Shown here: positions 47,096-57,668 of the stretch, one piece after another
Layout of the letters: each line of letters opens with the position of its first letter
Position numbering within the stretch: position 1 is the stretch's first letter
Assembly: GCA_009859145.1 (NCBI GenBank)
Contig: VRVR01000018.1
Coordinates: 67,688 to 131,687, forward strand
Length of the DNA stretch: 64,000 nt
Direction: 5' to 3'
Source: Andalucia godoyi
Taxonomy: Eukaryota; Discoba; Jakobea; Jakobida; Andaluciidae
Position numbers and translations under genes: made by a program
The notes under the pieces: generated by a model
What the model saw: the letters and a program-made list of their open reading frames with translations, nothing else
Told to the model about the DNA's origin: nothing
Databases searched by the model: none

Positions 47096-48355
47096 CTACG
47101 ATAGATGGGACGTTGTATCCGCAGCAAGGATGAAGATGTCTGTGAATGAAACAACGCCTACCGGTTCTCCAATCTCGTCCACAACCCACACGCGATGCAC
47201 CTTGTGGTCAACCATCTTTTGCAGAGCATCATAGAGCGTCGCATGCGTGGCGACGCAAATCGGCTCGAGCGACTTTGGCGCAACTTCTCTAAGAAATTCC
47301 TCCACAGTGAGCCCAACGCGGCTTTCCTCTAACCTCTTTTCGCCGAGTGCAACCTTTTGCATTTCTTTTTCAAGATCACTCAGGGTGTTCTTCTCCATTC
47401 CTTTGCCGTCAATCTCTGCACCAGCATCTGTGTTCGTCGGGTTCGCAGCAACATCGGTGACCGAGCGGAAGAGCCCTGCAACATCGACCGCCGAAAAGTT
47501 CCCAACAAGCTTATTTGTCACTGCGTCCGTGACTGCGAGTGCCGAAAACCGAGTCTGCGCAAGAATGGCAACAGCCTCAGAAACCGGTGTATCGTTGTCG
47601 ACGGTCGTCAGCAGTCGTGCCTCCAACCCAAGCTCGCACAGCTGCTTGTCGCACATGCATTGGAGTGCCTCAATCTTCGGGATTGCTGCTGCAAGAGCCT
47701 GGCAGAGTGTCATTTGCGACACAACACCCACCATTTGCTTTTCCGAATTAAACACCAACACACGATGCAGTCCCTTTGCAAAGTAGTCCACCAAAACAGA
47801 CGCCCGCTCGTCATCGCGGACATGAACAAAAGGGTTTCGGCCCGAACGATCCGCAATCGAAAGCGCGCAGACTGACGGAAGCGGATTCTGCATTGGAACA
47901 CTCGATCTTGGCAACCGCGGATCAATCGACATTGGCAGATGCGACGCAATCAGCGACACCATATCCATAGTATCGACCTGGCCCACCACTCGAGACCCGC
48001 ATTTCGCCGTTGCATGACCGTGCGAAGCGCCACTCGCATTCGTCAAAGGTGCTGTGCTCGAACCATTGTCGGTGGCCGTGGAGGAGGAGATCATGTTGGT
48101 GGATGAATTGGTGCGCGAGAGTGCCGAATCAAGAGCATCCGACGAGTGGGAGGGAGTAAGAATCGGCGACGAGGGAGCGGAAGGAGAAGGAAAGGCGGAC
48201 GACAGAATCGGCAAACATGAAACGCGAGCTTCCTTGATTTTCAAAAAAGCAGAAAGCGCTGAAGCATCCGCGGAGATTGCGATCGTGGACTGTGATCGTA
48301 CAAAGTGAGACACTTGCAAAGAATCAAAATGCTGAAATAGAGGGTTCGGTGTCAT
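47096..48355 (-). CDS. Four-CBS-domain protein (AMPK gamma/SNF4-like)
   Basis: 419 residues, ATG 48355. Four CBS motifs are visible: STIAISADASALSAFL near residue 25, RVLVFNSEKQMVGVVSQ near 210, TPVSEAVAILAQTRFSALAV near 260, and ATLYDALQKMVDHKVHRVWV near 375 ending in GVVSFTDIFILA. A Ser/Thr-rich linker lies at about 55-110. Paired CBS modules bind adenine nucleotides; the set of four and the VHRVWVVDEIG block resemble energy-sensor gamma subunits, but this could be another CBS protein. The kinase subunits are not in this window. Confidence 0.82.
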   Translation of the reverse strand: MTPNPLFQHFDSLQVSHFVRSQSTIAISADASALSAFLKIKEARVSCLPILSSAFPSPSAPSSPILTPSHSSDALDSALSRTNSSTNMISSSTATDNGSSTAPLTNASGASHGHATAKCGSRVVGQVDTMDMVSLIASHLPMSIDPRLPRSSVPMQNPLPSVCALSIADRSGRNPFVHVRDDERASVLVDYFAKGLHRVLVFNSEKQMVGVVSQMTLCQALAAAIPKIEALQCMCDKQLCELGLEARLLTTVDNDTPVSEAVAILAQTRFSALAVTDAVTNKLVGNFSAVDVAGLFRSVTDVAANPTNTDAGAEIDGKGMEKNTLSDLEKEMQKVALGEKRLEESRVGLTVEEFLREVAPKSLEPICVATHATLYDALQKMVDHKVHRVWVVDEIGEPVGVVSFTDIFILAADTTSHLS

Positions 48356-49187
48356 CTCTGCCTTCTGTTATCTGTTTGCTTTTTTTTTTCTATTGTTCCG
48401 TCTGTTATCTGTTCGTGAGTGTTGTATGTTCTTCGGGGAGGATCAATCTTCTTTTTCTTTTTTCTTCGACTGCAAAATGTCTTGATTGTGTGTGTTTCTC
48501 TTCTTTCTTTGTGTGTGTGAGAGACAGAGAGAGCGAGAGAGAGGGAGGGAGGTATAGGAATCACAACAACAAACAACAAATCATGACTAAGAAGAAGAAG
48601 AGGGGAGGGAAAAGAGAAAGGAAGGAAAAGAGAGAGAGAAAAGAAAAGGAAAGGAAAGCAAACGAAATCAGCAATAAACAATTTCTGAACGCTGAAAAGC
48701 AGATTGAAACGGAACGGAGAAGCAAGAAAGGGTGAGAAAACAGCGAATCTTTCCCCCATTGATTGGTGTGAGACTTTTTGGAAGGGATGGTGGCAAAGTT
48801 TGGAACACACGATATGTGTGTGGGAGCCATTGAAACGACGGACAGGAAACTAGGGTAGGGGAAAAAAGGGGGGAAAAGTTTCGATCAGGTCGGGCGTCGG
48901 GGATTGTTGGGAATTGCTGGAACAGGAAAGGACAGGAAAGCATCGGAATCTTGAGCTCCGAGATGTCAAACACATCAAATCTCCCATAATTGGCTCTTCC
49001 GCTTTTTCATTCTCCACAGATTTTCTTTTGAAATTTCTACGAGCGTTGGAGGATGTTTCCGTGAAGTTTGCTGCGGTGTTGCGTAGCAGTTTTTCATACA
49101 TTGATTGCCCCAGCCAGCCAGCCTTTTCTTTTACTTCGAGGAACGCACACAAAGGCTCGCAAGCAGGAGAGCTTACAGAGTCCGGGA
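48356..49187. other. Spacer with GA-rich tracts
   Basis: GA-rich sequence near 48520-48720. Short minus-strand frames near 48850-49101 have ATGs but no recognisable content; nothing supported. Confidence 0.4.
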
Positions 49188-50375
49188 TCAAGCCTCGCTT
49201 TCCGAGAGAGCAACTTTGTATAGGTAGCCGGTGCCTTGATCGGTCGTCCAAGTGAACAGCAGTGCTCGCGTGTCCGAGAGAACGACACCGGATACCTGGT
49301 CAGTGTTCGGTACTTCTGCTGACGAACTGAAAGTGTGAATAAAGTATCTTGAACTATCCACTTGGCCTCCGGGAATGTAATCCAGGAAGAAATTGACGTC
49401 GTCGAACCCCGCAGACGCGCGAGCACACGTGTCGGTCACGTTTGTGGTTGGAACAAACCACGAGTTGTTGGTGATGTTGACAACAAGGCTTCCAAAGTCT
49501 GCGATTTGCTGATAGGGGTCGACAAATTCTACGCCGACGGTCTGGACGGGCTGTCCCGTCTGGCTGTCGATCACCGATTCATTGAACTGAAACACGGAGA
49601 CGCTTGTGGTCCAGTTCGCAAGGTACAATCGAACGATGCTCGAATTGGTAAAGGGTTCCACATTCGACAGACGTCCGCTCGTGACATACGCTTCAAAGGT
49701 GTCCGGAATCTGCGCCACATCCTCGAAAGGATACGAATTGCCGCTGAATACTTGGAACGTGTGGATGTTCTGGAACGCAAAGGATGCGAGATCCAGGACA
49801 ATCGACTTGGTCAGACTGCCCTGCATGATGCGGTGTCGGAACCGAAAATACGCAAGACTCGCATTGTTCGCATTGTCGAACCAGATTGGAAAACCGTCCA
49901 CCCGAGGCCCTCCATACAGCAAATCGTCTTCAGTCATGGAAACATTCAGGTTCGCAACCAACTCCACTGCCAGAGTGGTTGGATTTAGCTGCAAAAAGTA
50001 CGCCTGTACTGTGCTGCTCGCCGTCCCGTTGCTCACCAACGCGTACAGCTTGTCACGAGAAGAGACATAGGCGAGCGACAACGGCGGCCCGTATGTGTCG
50101 CCGAGCGCTGCCGCTGTCTGAAGCTCCAGTACAGTTCCGTTTGTGGAAAACCGCGAAACACCGGGGTTTGGCTCTCGAACGCTGGTGTACAGCAAGGACC
50201 GCACATCGTCAAATGCAGCAACATCGCCAAATGTCGTCCCGGGCACCAGCAGAGTGGACGTAATCTGAAACGTACCAGTTGCGTTGGGACTGCACGCGAG
50301 CGCAAAGCTCGCGGCGCAGACGAGTAACAGTGCATGCAATGCACTCGAAAAGGCCTTCCTGAAAAGCATCACCAT
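49188..50375 (-). CDS. Secreted or lumenal protein, possibly beta-propeller
   Basis: 395 residues, ATG 50375. A clear signal peptide (FSSALHALLLVCAASFALAC) and many N-glycosylation sequons (NATG, NGTV, NVSM, NASL, NSSI, NWTT, NESV, NITN). Repeated motifs such as LLYTSVREPN, DKLYALVSNG and DTRALLFTW suggest a beta-propeller-type fold. No C-terminal anchor. Family not recognised. Confidence 0.75.
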   Translation of the reverse strand: MVMLFRKAFSSALHALLLVCAASFALACSPNATGTFQITSTLLVPGTTFGDVAAFDDVRSLLYTSVREPNPGVSRFSTNGTVLELQTAAALGDTYGPPLSLAYVSSRDKLYALVSNGTASSTVQAYFLQLNPTTLAVELVANLNVSMTEDDLLYGGPRVDGFPIWFDNANNASLAYFRFRHRIMQGSLTKSIVLDLASFAFQNIHTFQVFSGNSYPFEDVAQIPDTFEAYVTSGRLSNVEPFTNSSIVRLYLANWTTSVSVFQFNESVIDSQTGQPVQTVGVEFVDPYQQIADFGSLVVNITNNSWFVPTTNVTDTCARASAGFDDVNFFLDYIPGGQVDSSRYFIHTFSSSAEVPNTDQVSGVVLSDTRALLFTWTTDQGTGYLYKVALSESEA

Positions 50376-51140
50376 GATTGTAGTACGCCTTGAGTTCCTA
50401 TTAAAGATGAAGGAAAATGCGATGCATGATTCAAAAAGAAGAAGAAAGATGGAGAAACGATCATTCTCTTCCTTTCTCTCTCTTTTTTTTCCTCCACTTT
50501 TTTTTCTTCTTCTTCAACAACAACTGCACAAAGTGCACTTATCTATTCGGTAGGCGCACAAACGAAAAAGGAACATTCGATTGAAGTGTCAACAAACGCA
50601 GAACACTACGCACATGAAACAGAATGCACGATGAATGTGGGGGTTAACTGGACGTACCGGTTCCCTTTGTGCATTCCCGAGTGAACGTCTGAGCCTCCGT
50701 CGGCAATGCGCGCACGAGGCAACCCCCACCAAAGCCACTCTTCAAGTGAAGTGCGATGAAACTGCAGAAAATGTGCGTTCCTGCATGACGACGATGATGA
50801 TGGTAGTGGTGGCGGTGGTGCATATGAACTCTGTGAAATTGACGAAAAGCATGCCTCTCAAAAAGGAGTGCGCAAACCATGGCTACGAAGAAAAACTGTG
50901 GGACGTCAGCAGTCAGAAAAAAACGTCGTGAGCGTTCGAGAACGTAAAGTTGAGTAGGAGGACGTGCACCTCAACAGCCCCCAATATGTGGTTTTGTTTT
51001 GTTTGGAGTTGCTTTTAGTTATTTTATCTCCGCCACGTCGAACTGCGTCTTGTCAATTTTTATGCAGACGGAGAGATGAATAGGGTATTGATTACTGGCG
51101 AAGAAAGGAGAGAAGAGGGAGAAGGAGAATCGGCGTAAAA
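50376..51140. other. Divergent spacer without supported gene
   Basis: Between the secreted-protein gene (-) and the MaoC gene (+). Frames in 50635-50931 are open on both strands but look non-coding (runs such as MTTMMMVVVAVV). Confidence 0.4.
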
Positions 51141-51620
51141 ATGAAGAGAATATTCAAAGTTGGAGATGCATATGAAATGGTTCGTCGATTCTCGGCAGAC
51201 GATGTGCAAAAGTTTGCGGATGTGTCTGGTGACCACAATCGAGTTCACTTTGCTGCAACTCCTCCATTTCCCAAACCGATTGCGCATGGAATGCTTGTTG
51301 GCTCCATGTTTTCCGTGATGCTTGGCATGTCATTTCTCGGACAAGGATCCATTTATGTTTCGCAGAACTTCCAATTCACAAATCCAGTGTTTCTCGATGA
51401 GCAGGTGACCGCAAAGGTTCTGATCACCAGCATTCGGCTAAAACGAGATGTTCCGCTCATTACACTAAAAACAGTCGTTGTGAAAGAAGATGGCAAAATC
51501 GCAATCAATGGAGATGGCTGTGCCTATTGCCCACATCTCAAAGGCTGTGCAGAAGAAGGAACGCTGCAAACGGACGATAGCAATGCTGGTCCTGCTAGGA
51601 GCATCTCGTCGAATTTATAA
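51141..51620 (+). CDS. MaoC-like (R)-specific enoyl-CoA/acyl-ACP hydratase
   Basis: 159 residues, ATG 51141. Hot-dog fold hydratase 2: FADVSGDHNRVHFAA with the catalytic Asp31 and His36, followed by IAHGMLVGS. Length and motif fit PhaJ or the mitochondrial 3-hydroxyacyl-thioester dehydratase 2 (HTD2) of type II fatty acid synthesis. The N-terminus starts close to the domain, so no obvious presequence. The last ~25 residues (EEGTLQTDDSNAG...) are an extra polar tail. Confidence 0.85.
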   Translation: MKRIFKVGDAYEMVRRFSADDVQKFADVSGDHNRVHFAATPPFPKPIAHGMLVGSMFSVMLGMSFLGQGSIYVSQNFQFTNPVFLDEQVTAKVLITSIRLKRDVPLITLKTVVVKEDGKIAINGDGCAYCPHLKGCAEEGTLQTDDSNAGPARSISSNL

Positions 51621-51825
51621 ACTCTATACTTGTTCAAGGAGCGCATGTGCACGCATTTTCGGTTTTTGTTTATTTTGTTTTGTTTTGTTTTTTTCTTGTG
51701 GAGGGACCCTTTTTCTATCGATTTGCATGTAACACATAATTTGTCGACTGGCATCTTTGCTTCAACCGTGTGTGCTTCTTAAAAATGAGCGTAAAGAAAC
51801 GGAGATTTCAAGTTCCTCTGAAATT

Positions 51826-52824
51826 ATGTGCATTGCTCGATTTTCTCTGCTGTGTATGAAGCAAAAGAGCGTGATGGACGTCGGATACAGCCATCACGTA
51901 AAGGCGGCCTTTGTGTTCGACGCTGCAAACGGGATATGTGCAGCGTTCATTATGAAGACTCTCGTCGCTCCGGTAGAACGAGTTCGGCATTTGCAAAGGA
52001 GTATTCCCGAGATCAGCAAGGTGAGTGCGTTCCGAGTCGCTGCATCAGTTGTGCAAGAGCTTGGCGTGAGTTCTTTATGGAAATCCACTGGATCCTATTC
52101 ACTTCGATATTCCCCACTGCAGGGTCTCAATTTTGCCTTCAAGGACTTGTTCCGTCGAACATGGGCCCATCACAGGAACGAGCACCGTTCCAGCTTGCCG
52201 CCGTGGGATCGAAATGTCGTGTGTGGTGCCACAGCTGGCATGACTTCTCTGCTTTTCATGTACCCTTCTGAACGATACTACCGTGCGTTGGCTCGGGCGG
52301 CAAAGGGTACTGCAAACCATGCAGTATCTGAATACTCGAGCTTGCTGGATTTCTGCCGAAGGACTGTTCACAAAGGCGGGTTTCGGTTACTGTATCGTGG
52401 GTTCTGCATGGCTGCAGTAAATGTGGCAGTCTACCGTGGTCTGTATTTTGGGGCATACGACTCGATTGCGCCGCTAATGCATCGTGAGCCACAGACCCTC
52501 TCTTCGTTCCTTATCGGGAGCTTCTTGCTTGGGTGGACTGTCGCAAGCACTGCAGGTCTTGTGTCGTATCCATTCATCACAGTCCGGCATCGCACGGTTG
52601 GAGCTTCCAATCCCCAGAACAGCAACGTGAACAATCGTCTCTCCATTATGGCGCACGTTCGCTGCGCGTCCGATATTTTGCGCACCGAAGGGCCCAAAGC
52701 CCTGTTCCGCGGCGGCCGGTCTGCACTGACGCTGCGCAGCATCACCGGCGGCGGTGTTCTTGCAATCTATGACTCGCTTCACCATCCGTATTTATTCGAT
52801 TTTCTCTTCCGTTCATTCGTGTGA
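51826..52824 (+). CDS. Divergent mitochondrial carrier (ADP/ATP-carrier-like)
   Basis: 332 residues from ATG 51826 (51856 and 51874 are also in frame; start uncertain). Three carrier repeats are seen: APVERVRHLQ, YPSERYYRAL and YPFITVRHRTVG. The repeat spacing and SLRYSPLQGLNFAFKDLFR closely follow ADP/ATP carriers, which have FPTQALNFAFKD and the RRRMMM signature after YPFDTVR. Here the third repeat's P-x-D lost its Asp (PFIT) and RRRMMM reads RHRTVG, so adenine nucleotide exchange is doubtful. Inner mitochondrial membrane by homology. Confidence 0.8.
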   Translation: MCIARFSLLCMKQKSVMDVGYSHHVKAAFVFDAANGICAAFIMKTLVAPVERVRHLQRSIPEISKVSAFRVAASVVQELGVSSLWKSTGSYSLRYSPLQGLNFAFKDLFRRTWAHHRNEHRSSLPPWDRNVVCGATAGMTSLLFMYPSERYYRALARAAKGTANHAVSEYSSLLDFCRRTVHKGGFRLLYRGFCMAAVNVAVYRGLYFGAYDSIAPLMHREPQTLSSFLIGSFLLGWTVASTAGLVSYPFITVRHRTVGASNPQNSNVNNRLSIMAHVRCASDILRTEGPKALFRGGRSALTLRSITGGGVLAIYDSLHHPYLFDFLFRSFV

Positions 52825-52966
52825 GCGCGATGATCACTCGCCGATGCTTTCATTGACTTTGGTTTTTGCCATTTGTTTTACTATTTTTATTCTTGTCGCT
52901 CCTGTCATCACCACCACCACCGGCTGCCGCCGTGGCCCTTGCTTTCTGCACTTCTCTGTTGACATA

Positions 52967-53584
52967 TTAGAACTGCTCGACATGAATGTCCTCGATGCGC
53001 AGAACAGTCATTGGCTGTCGGTGGCCGATCGTGCGCCGGTAGTTCTTTCTGCGACGCTTCTTGAAGACCATTTCCTTGTCGGCAAGCGTCTGCTCCTCGA
53101 TTGTTGCCATCACATGAGCAGGAAGCAAAGGACGCCCAACGAGGGTTTCCGCCTGCGAACCAATCATCAGAACCTGGTCCAACGTAATCTTTGTGCCAAT
53201 ATCACCCTCCAGCTTCTCTGCAAGAATGACATCGCCAACACTGACTTTGTATTGTTTTCCGCCGGTTGCAACAATCGCAAACATCAAAGGCTTTGAAACC
53301 TGCTGCACCTCGGCTTTCTCCGAGTTCGCAGTCTCAGCCGGCGCACTCCGCGGAGTTGAAGAAGGCTGCACAAGCACAGAAGCATCAATCTGGTACTTTT
53401 GCATCATCAAATCATGCGAAATCTTCACTGGAGAAAGCGAAGCAAGCGTTGGCGCAGATGCACTGGACTCAGCAGCAGAAAACGACGACGCCGAAGAAGA
53501 AGATGATGATGATGAAGAAGCGGCTCGTTGAAGCGCGAGGAACGGAGCTCGAGACACCAGCGAAAGTCTTTTAAACGCAAGCAT
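52967..53584 (-). CDS. MRPL21: Mitochondrial ribosomal protein bL21m
   Basis: 205 residues, ATG 53584. An Arg/Ser-rich presequence with a run of serines (residues 1-45) precedes the L21 domain: FAIVATGGKQYKVSVGDVI, LDQVLMIG and KKRRRKNYRRTIGHRQPMT, the RNA-binding signature. Large-subunit protein of the mitoribosome. The gap from 45 to about 95 is an unconserved Pro/Ser linker, longer than bacterial L21 (about 103 residues). Confidence 0.92.
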   Translation of the reverse strand: MLAFKRLSLVSRAPFLALQRAASSSSSSSSSASSFSAAESSASAPTLASLSPVKISHDLMMQKYQIDASVLVQPSSTPRSAPAETANSEKAEVQQVSKPLMFAIVATGGKQYKVSVGDVILAEKLEGDIGTKITLDQVLMIGSQAETLVGRPLLPAHVMATIEEQTLADKEMVFKKRRRKNYRRTIGHRQPMTVLRIEDIHVEQF

Positions 53585-53777
53585 CCTAGTAGTCTCCTAC
53601 ACTTCAAAGTTCAAATTCAGTAAATGTCTCTTTTTTTCTTTTCTTTTTTTTCCTTTTTCTTCGACCGCTCTCTTCCCTTCTGCAGCGGCCTTTTCCCCTT
53701 CCCTCTCGATAACTCTCGATTGGATCAATAACAAGCAAGCCAGGAAAAAAGAAGAACCTACGGAAACACACCCCAAA

Positions 53778-53812
<35 letters not shown>

Positions 53813-54462
53813 TTTAAAAAACCAAGAAATAAAAAAAATTCATACGAAAGAGAAAGTAAGAAAGAGAAGATAGAAAAACACGCGAGTGAACTGAAGAAAC
53901 GGGAAATAGGGAAACAGAGAGAAGGCGAATAATCGTTCTCAGAGTAGGAGGACCATAGCAGAAAACCTCTCGACTACAGTGGAAGAAAGCTCATCGTCAG
54001 CAAACAACAGACAACAGAAAAAACGAGGTGCAACTTTTGCAAAATTTGACTTCGAAAAGGATTCGACTGACCCTCATAGCACAAAAGAAGCCCAAGTTGA
54101 ATATAGACGCATAACAACCCGTTTGAATTTGCTTTCCATTTGCTTAATTAAAGAATAATAACACAGATATATCAATAATTTTTAAATTTTTTTTTGTTTT
54201 AATTAACTTGTTTTGATTTCTGATCTTTTGTTGTTCCTTTCTGACTCTCTTTTGTTAAATTTTTTAATTGCTCTCTTTTCCAATCAAGACATACAGCGGC
54301 ATCACTTTTCTCTCCTTGTCTAAAAGCTACGGAGTAATCCTTGATGAACTGTACGTTGGACATCGCAACAAGGCTCTTCAGTTGAAAATATTATTCATAT
54401 ACCCACACACACACACACACACACGCACACACACACACACACACTGTACTTAATTGAGCAAA
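53585..54462. other. Divergent spacer with (AAT)n and (CA)n
   Basis: (AAT)n at about 53777-53809, polyT/A tracts near 54180-54210, (CA)n at about 54404-54444 just upstream of ATG 54463. No gene seen. Confidence 0.6.
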
Positions 54463-55883
54463 ATGGACGGAATCGGCTCATCGAATTCAAATGTATGGTC
54501 CTTCTTCTTGATCTTCTTGTTCTTGTTGCCGGTTTGCGCATTGTACTTCGGGGAATCAACGTATGTACTAATCTGATTTGACGATCTTGTTCATGGATTT
54601 CATGCAAGTCGTTTCAACTGTATTTTGCATCGACTGTGATTTGGAGTGTGCTGCTGATTGGGTGGCTGCTGAATGGGATTTCTCATCGAATTGAGCGGAA
54701 CCCACTGCAAAAGCAGCTCATTCCAACACCGGTGATGAAGGTGGCTTCGAATGCAGCCCTTCTGTACTATTATTCAGAAAGCATTTCGAGTTCAGATTCC
54801 GACGATTTGAACTCGCCTTCCTATATACTGTCGCTCTGTTTGCTTGTGCTGCTGCAGATTGTTCTGTTTGCGACACTCATCGTCATTGCAAAAGGACTGC
54901 ACATCACGCGAGTGTCGCTGGATCCAGTGGAAGTGAGGTCGATTGGATGGAATTGCTTCTTTCTCGGGGTGTCCCTCGCAGCGTTCTTCTTTGTTTCCAT
55001 TTACTTTGTATTTCCGCTCGTCGTCACGTACGTCGTCGTCTTTGGACACATCTACTCGGGAATCGCTTCCAATCTTCGCGCACTGTCCGAGCATCTGCTT
55101 GCGCTGCTTTCCGATGAAATCGCAGAAGAAGACCCGGTTCGAAATCGCATTGCAGAGCAAGCAGACATTGCGAAGTTCAAACTGTTTAAGAACATTCAGA
55201 AGCTCATTACGCTTTTCTTGACAATCTCCGTTGTGAATTATCTCGTCAATCCGATCTTTTTGAACGAGATGTGGGTAAGGTCGCTCATTGACGAAATCTC
55301 ATTCTTGCTGCTCGTCGCTGGGATCGGCTGGTTGTTGCGGCTCCGGGACTTTTCCACATTCAGAGGCAACGGGACCAGCGGAAACTCGGCCGCTGTGGGG
55401 GTCTCCGGTTTGCCTGCCGCCGCGGAAAATGAGCCGTCTTCGTCGTCCGAAGATGAGGCACAAAGCAGAGTCGAGCAGGAAGAATTCCCGGAAATCATCG
55501 TCGTTGCCAACCCGCCTTCTGTCGACGGTACCGGCAAAGTCGTCAAGGAGAACATTGTTATGGGACGAAGAATGGCAGCATCAGACGATTTCCAGTCACA
55601 CACGTCGCCGGTTTCCCCTGTGCTTTCGCCGTACTCAGGAGCCGTTGTCTCGCCTGCTTCCAGTTCGTTGCATCCTGGGGGAAATGCGGCACCGTCTTCG
55701 GTTGCTTCGAATGTAGTGCTCGTGAACTCGCTGTCGACGCTGGCTGCCGTGCAGGGGCACCAGCGCGCAGGATCAACGCAGCAGTACTCAGAGCGAGATG
55801 CCGGATTAGCCTCTCCAGCTTCCACAAGCTTGCCGGGCTCTGCAGACGAATCGGATTCCAGGAGGAGTTCGCAAGGTTCCTAA
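54463..55883 (+). CDS. Multi-pass membrane protein with Ser-rich tail (tiny intron 54565-54608)
   Basis: Exon 1 (54463-54564) encodes MDGIGSSNSN and a first membrane segment (FFLIFLFLLPVCALYF). A phase-0, 44-bp intron (GTACTAA...ATGCAAG) joins it to exon 2 (54609-55883) beginning SFQLYFASTVIWSVLLIGWL, a second span. Further spans: LSLCLLVLLQIVLFATLIVI, CFFLGVSLAAFFFVSIYFV, LVVTYVVVFGHIYSGIA, LITLFLTISVVNYL and ISFLLLVAGIGWLL, so about seven, then a ~190-residue Ser/Pro-rich acidic cytosolic tail. About 458 residues. A receptor-like seven-span topology is possible; family not recognised. An alternative GTATGT donor at 54561 with acceptor 54646 keeps frame but destroys span 2. Confidence 0.7.
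54565..54608 (+). other. Probable 44-bp intron
   Basis: Phase-0 intron needed to join the ATG exon to the main frame, which has no ATG of its own before the second membrane span. Donor GTACTA, acceptor GCAAG. Confidence 0.55.
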
Positions 55884-56054
55884 TTTTTCGACTAACGCGC
55901 CGCTGTCGAAGCCTTCCACTTCCTCTTCTTCTTTTTCCACGTGCTTCGCATTGTAGATTTTTTGCGACGTATTTTTTGGAATGTTGGTTTCTTTCACCTT
56001 CTGTTTATCGTGATACGGAAGCTATATTGCTCGTTCGTTCGATGAAACGCTGCC

Positions 56055-56756
56055 TTACATGTCTCTGACCGTCACGACGATACGATCTCCATCCGCTACG
56101 GACTGGGCAGCAATTGCAGATGATCCTGCGAGTTCCGAGCTGAAGGGCTTGGTCTCAAAGGGACGTGCGCCGTCCCACTCAAACTTTTGGAACTCATACG
56201 ATCCGCGTGCCTGAAAGCCGCATCGAGACAGAGATTTCAAAGCGCGTGGGCTTGTGCACTCCGCAACTGCCATATGATATCCTTTCTCCTTGGCGAGATG
56301 CAGTGCCGCGACTACCATATCGGCAACAACGCCGTGTTTGCGATATGCAGGATGCACGCCTATCGCCAAAATATGCACCTTTCGAACACCTTCGGGGAGG
56401 TGGACATTACTTTCCGCGGCCTTTATGAGTTCGAGGACCGGTGCGTACTCGGGGAAGTCGTGCGAAGCGGCCTGAAAGCGCGTTTCTCCCGAGCCAAACG
56501 GCTTCTCATAGTCCATCACGCAAATCGCTCCCACCGTTTGTTTTGTGAAAACGTCCTTGGCAACGACGGAAAGGCCATTCGACGCGCACACCGCCATAAA
56601 TCGCCCTACGCACTCCGTCACTTGGTGGTGCGTCAAATGCAAGCGTTTGAACATTTCCTCCTCCATCAACGCCTCTGCCATCATTTCCGTTGCTCCTTGC
56701 ATGTCAGCAGGCTCCATTTTCAGGACCTGCACTGCGATTTCAAGTGTTGCATCCAT
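56055..56756 (-). CDS. GNAT-family N-acetyltransferase, paralogue 1
   Basis: 233 residues, ATG 56756. The acetyl-CoA-binding motif A lies around residues 130-165: VHILAIGVHPAYRKHGVVAD with helix MVVAALHLAKEKGYH, and CTSPRALKSLSRCGFQ follows as motif B. The overall layout resembles arylalkylamine/polyamine N-acetyltransferases of the insect AANAT-like group. Substrate unknown. About 45% similar by eye to 57654-58361, from which it is separated by repeat copy C, so the two arose by tandem duplication. Confidence 0.85.
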   Translation of the reverse strand: MDATLEIAVQVLKMEPADMQGATEMMAEALMEEEMFKRLHLTHHQVTECVGRFMAVCASNGLSVVAKDVFTKQTVGAICVMDYEKPFGSGETRFQAASHDFPEYAPVLELIKAAESNVHLPEGVRKVHILAIGVHPAYRKHGVVADMVVAALHLAKEKGYHMAVAECTSPRALKSLSRCGFQARGSYEFQKFEWDGARPFETKPFSSELAGSSAIAAQSVADGDRIVVTVRDM

Positions 56757-57064
56757 TCAGAGTTTACTATTCGCAGTACACATACAGTCAAAAAAAAAAC
56801 AAAAAAAACTAGAGTTTCAATTTTATTTATACAGAAAACAAAAGTGGCGATCACGAAGAGAGTACCTGGGTCGAGAAGGAGCCCGGATTGTGCGGTCTCC
56901 CCGTTTTTCTCCCATTTTTCGCTGTGTGGCATGAGTGGGTGGTAGTGGTACTGCAACCGCATGTGTGCGTGACTGCAAGTCTCTAATTTTGGGGGTGTAC
57001 TCGAAGCATGCAGGAAGAGAGATCTGCTCACGCCAATGTCTTTCTCTTTACTCGTCCCTGCAAC
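56757..57064. other. Spacer upstream of GNAT paralogue 1
   Basis: A-tracts near 56790-56810; no gene. Copy C begins at 57065. Confidence 0.4.
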
Positions 57065-57668
57065 GCCTACATAATACACTGAACATGCATATCTACGAAT
57101 AGGCATGCATATTCAATCCTGCATCCCGTTGCCGGGAAGGGGATCGGCCCCAACACGCCCCACGGCGTTCTTCAGATAAATGCTCCGCGCTCCGTTCCCA
57201 ATCTCGATCAATCTGTGAGCCACTTTCTCAGCGTGACACGGTGTTCCTGAGAAGGATGCATTTTGATGCTGACGGCCCTAGCAGCAGGCGCTTTCGTGTC
57301 CTCAGTTGCAGCGATTGATGCAGCTGGAGATACGAGAGTAGGAAGAGGTGGTAGGTGTAGTGACACGCGGTCTCTTAGGAGGTCTGCGGGACCTAGGAGG
57401 CCCTGTATCGAGCGGCGTAGGCGTAGGCGAATGCGTCATCCCAGCGCACTCACACCCATATTTGAATTAAAAAAAGCGAAACCAACGAATGATAGAATAG
57501 ATGGCTACGGATGTTGCCTTGAAGAGTGTCGAAAATGCGGAGCCTGTGCGTGCGTAAGCACGAATTCCCAGTGAAACAAACGTGCTAGTGTCGGCCAGTA
57601 TTGACCGTGTCTGTTTATGTATACTTTCCTTCCGTATGCATGACAATGGCGTGTTATGATTCAACGGT
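57065..57668 (-). mobile_element. Fanzor-derived non-autonomous element, copy C
   Basis: 604 bp, same orientation and internal structure as copy A. On the minus strand: leader, Pro/Arg-rich start, KMHPSQEHRVTLRKW (about 57222-57265), jump to the tail (GNGARSIYLKN) and the terminal hairpins. It preserves LRKWLTD where copy A has an extra base, but has lost two G in the run near 57149. Its leader end (57654-57668) overlaps the last four codons and stop of GNAT paralogue 2. Divergence from copy A is modest, mostly transitions. Confidence 0.85.
57079..57116 (-). other. Terminal hairpin of Fanzor-derived element (copy C)
   Basis: Same 17-bp/TTCG hairpin with one mismatch and G-T wobbles. Confidence 0.65.

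Noticed and set aside
48561-48973. Minus-strand frames rich in Phe/Ser/Leu
   Set aside because: Translation of GA-rich low-complexity DNA.
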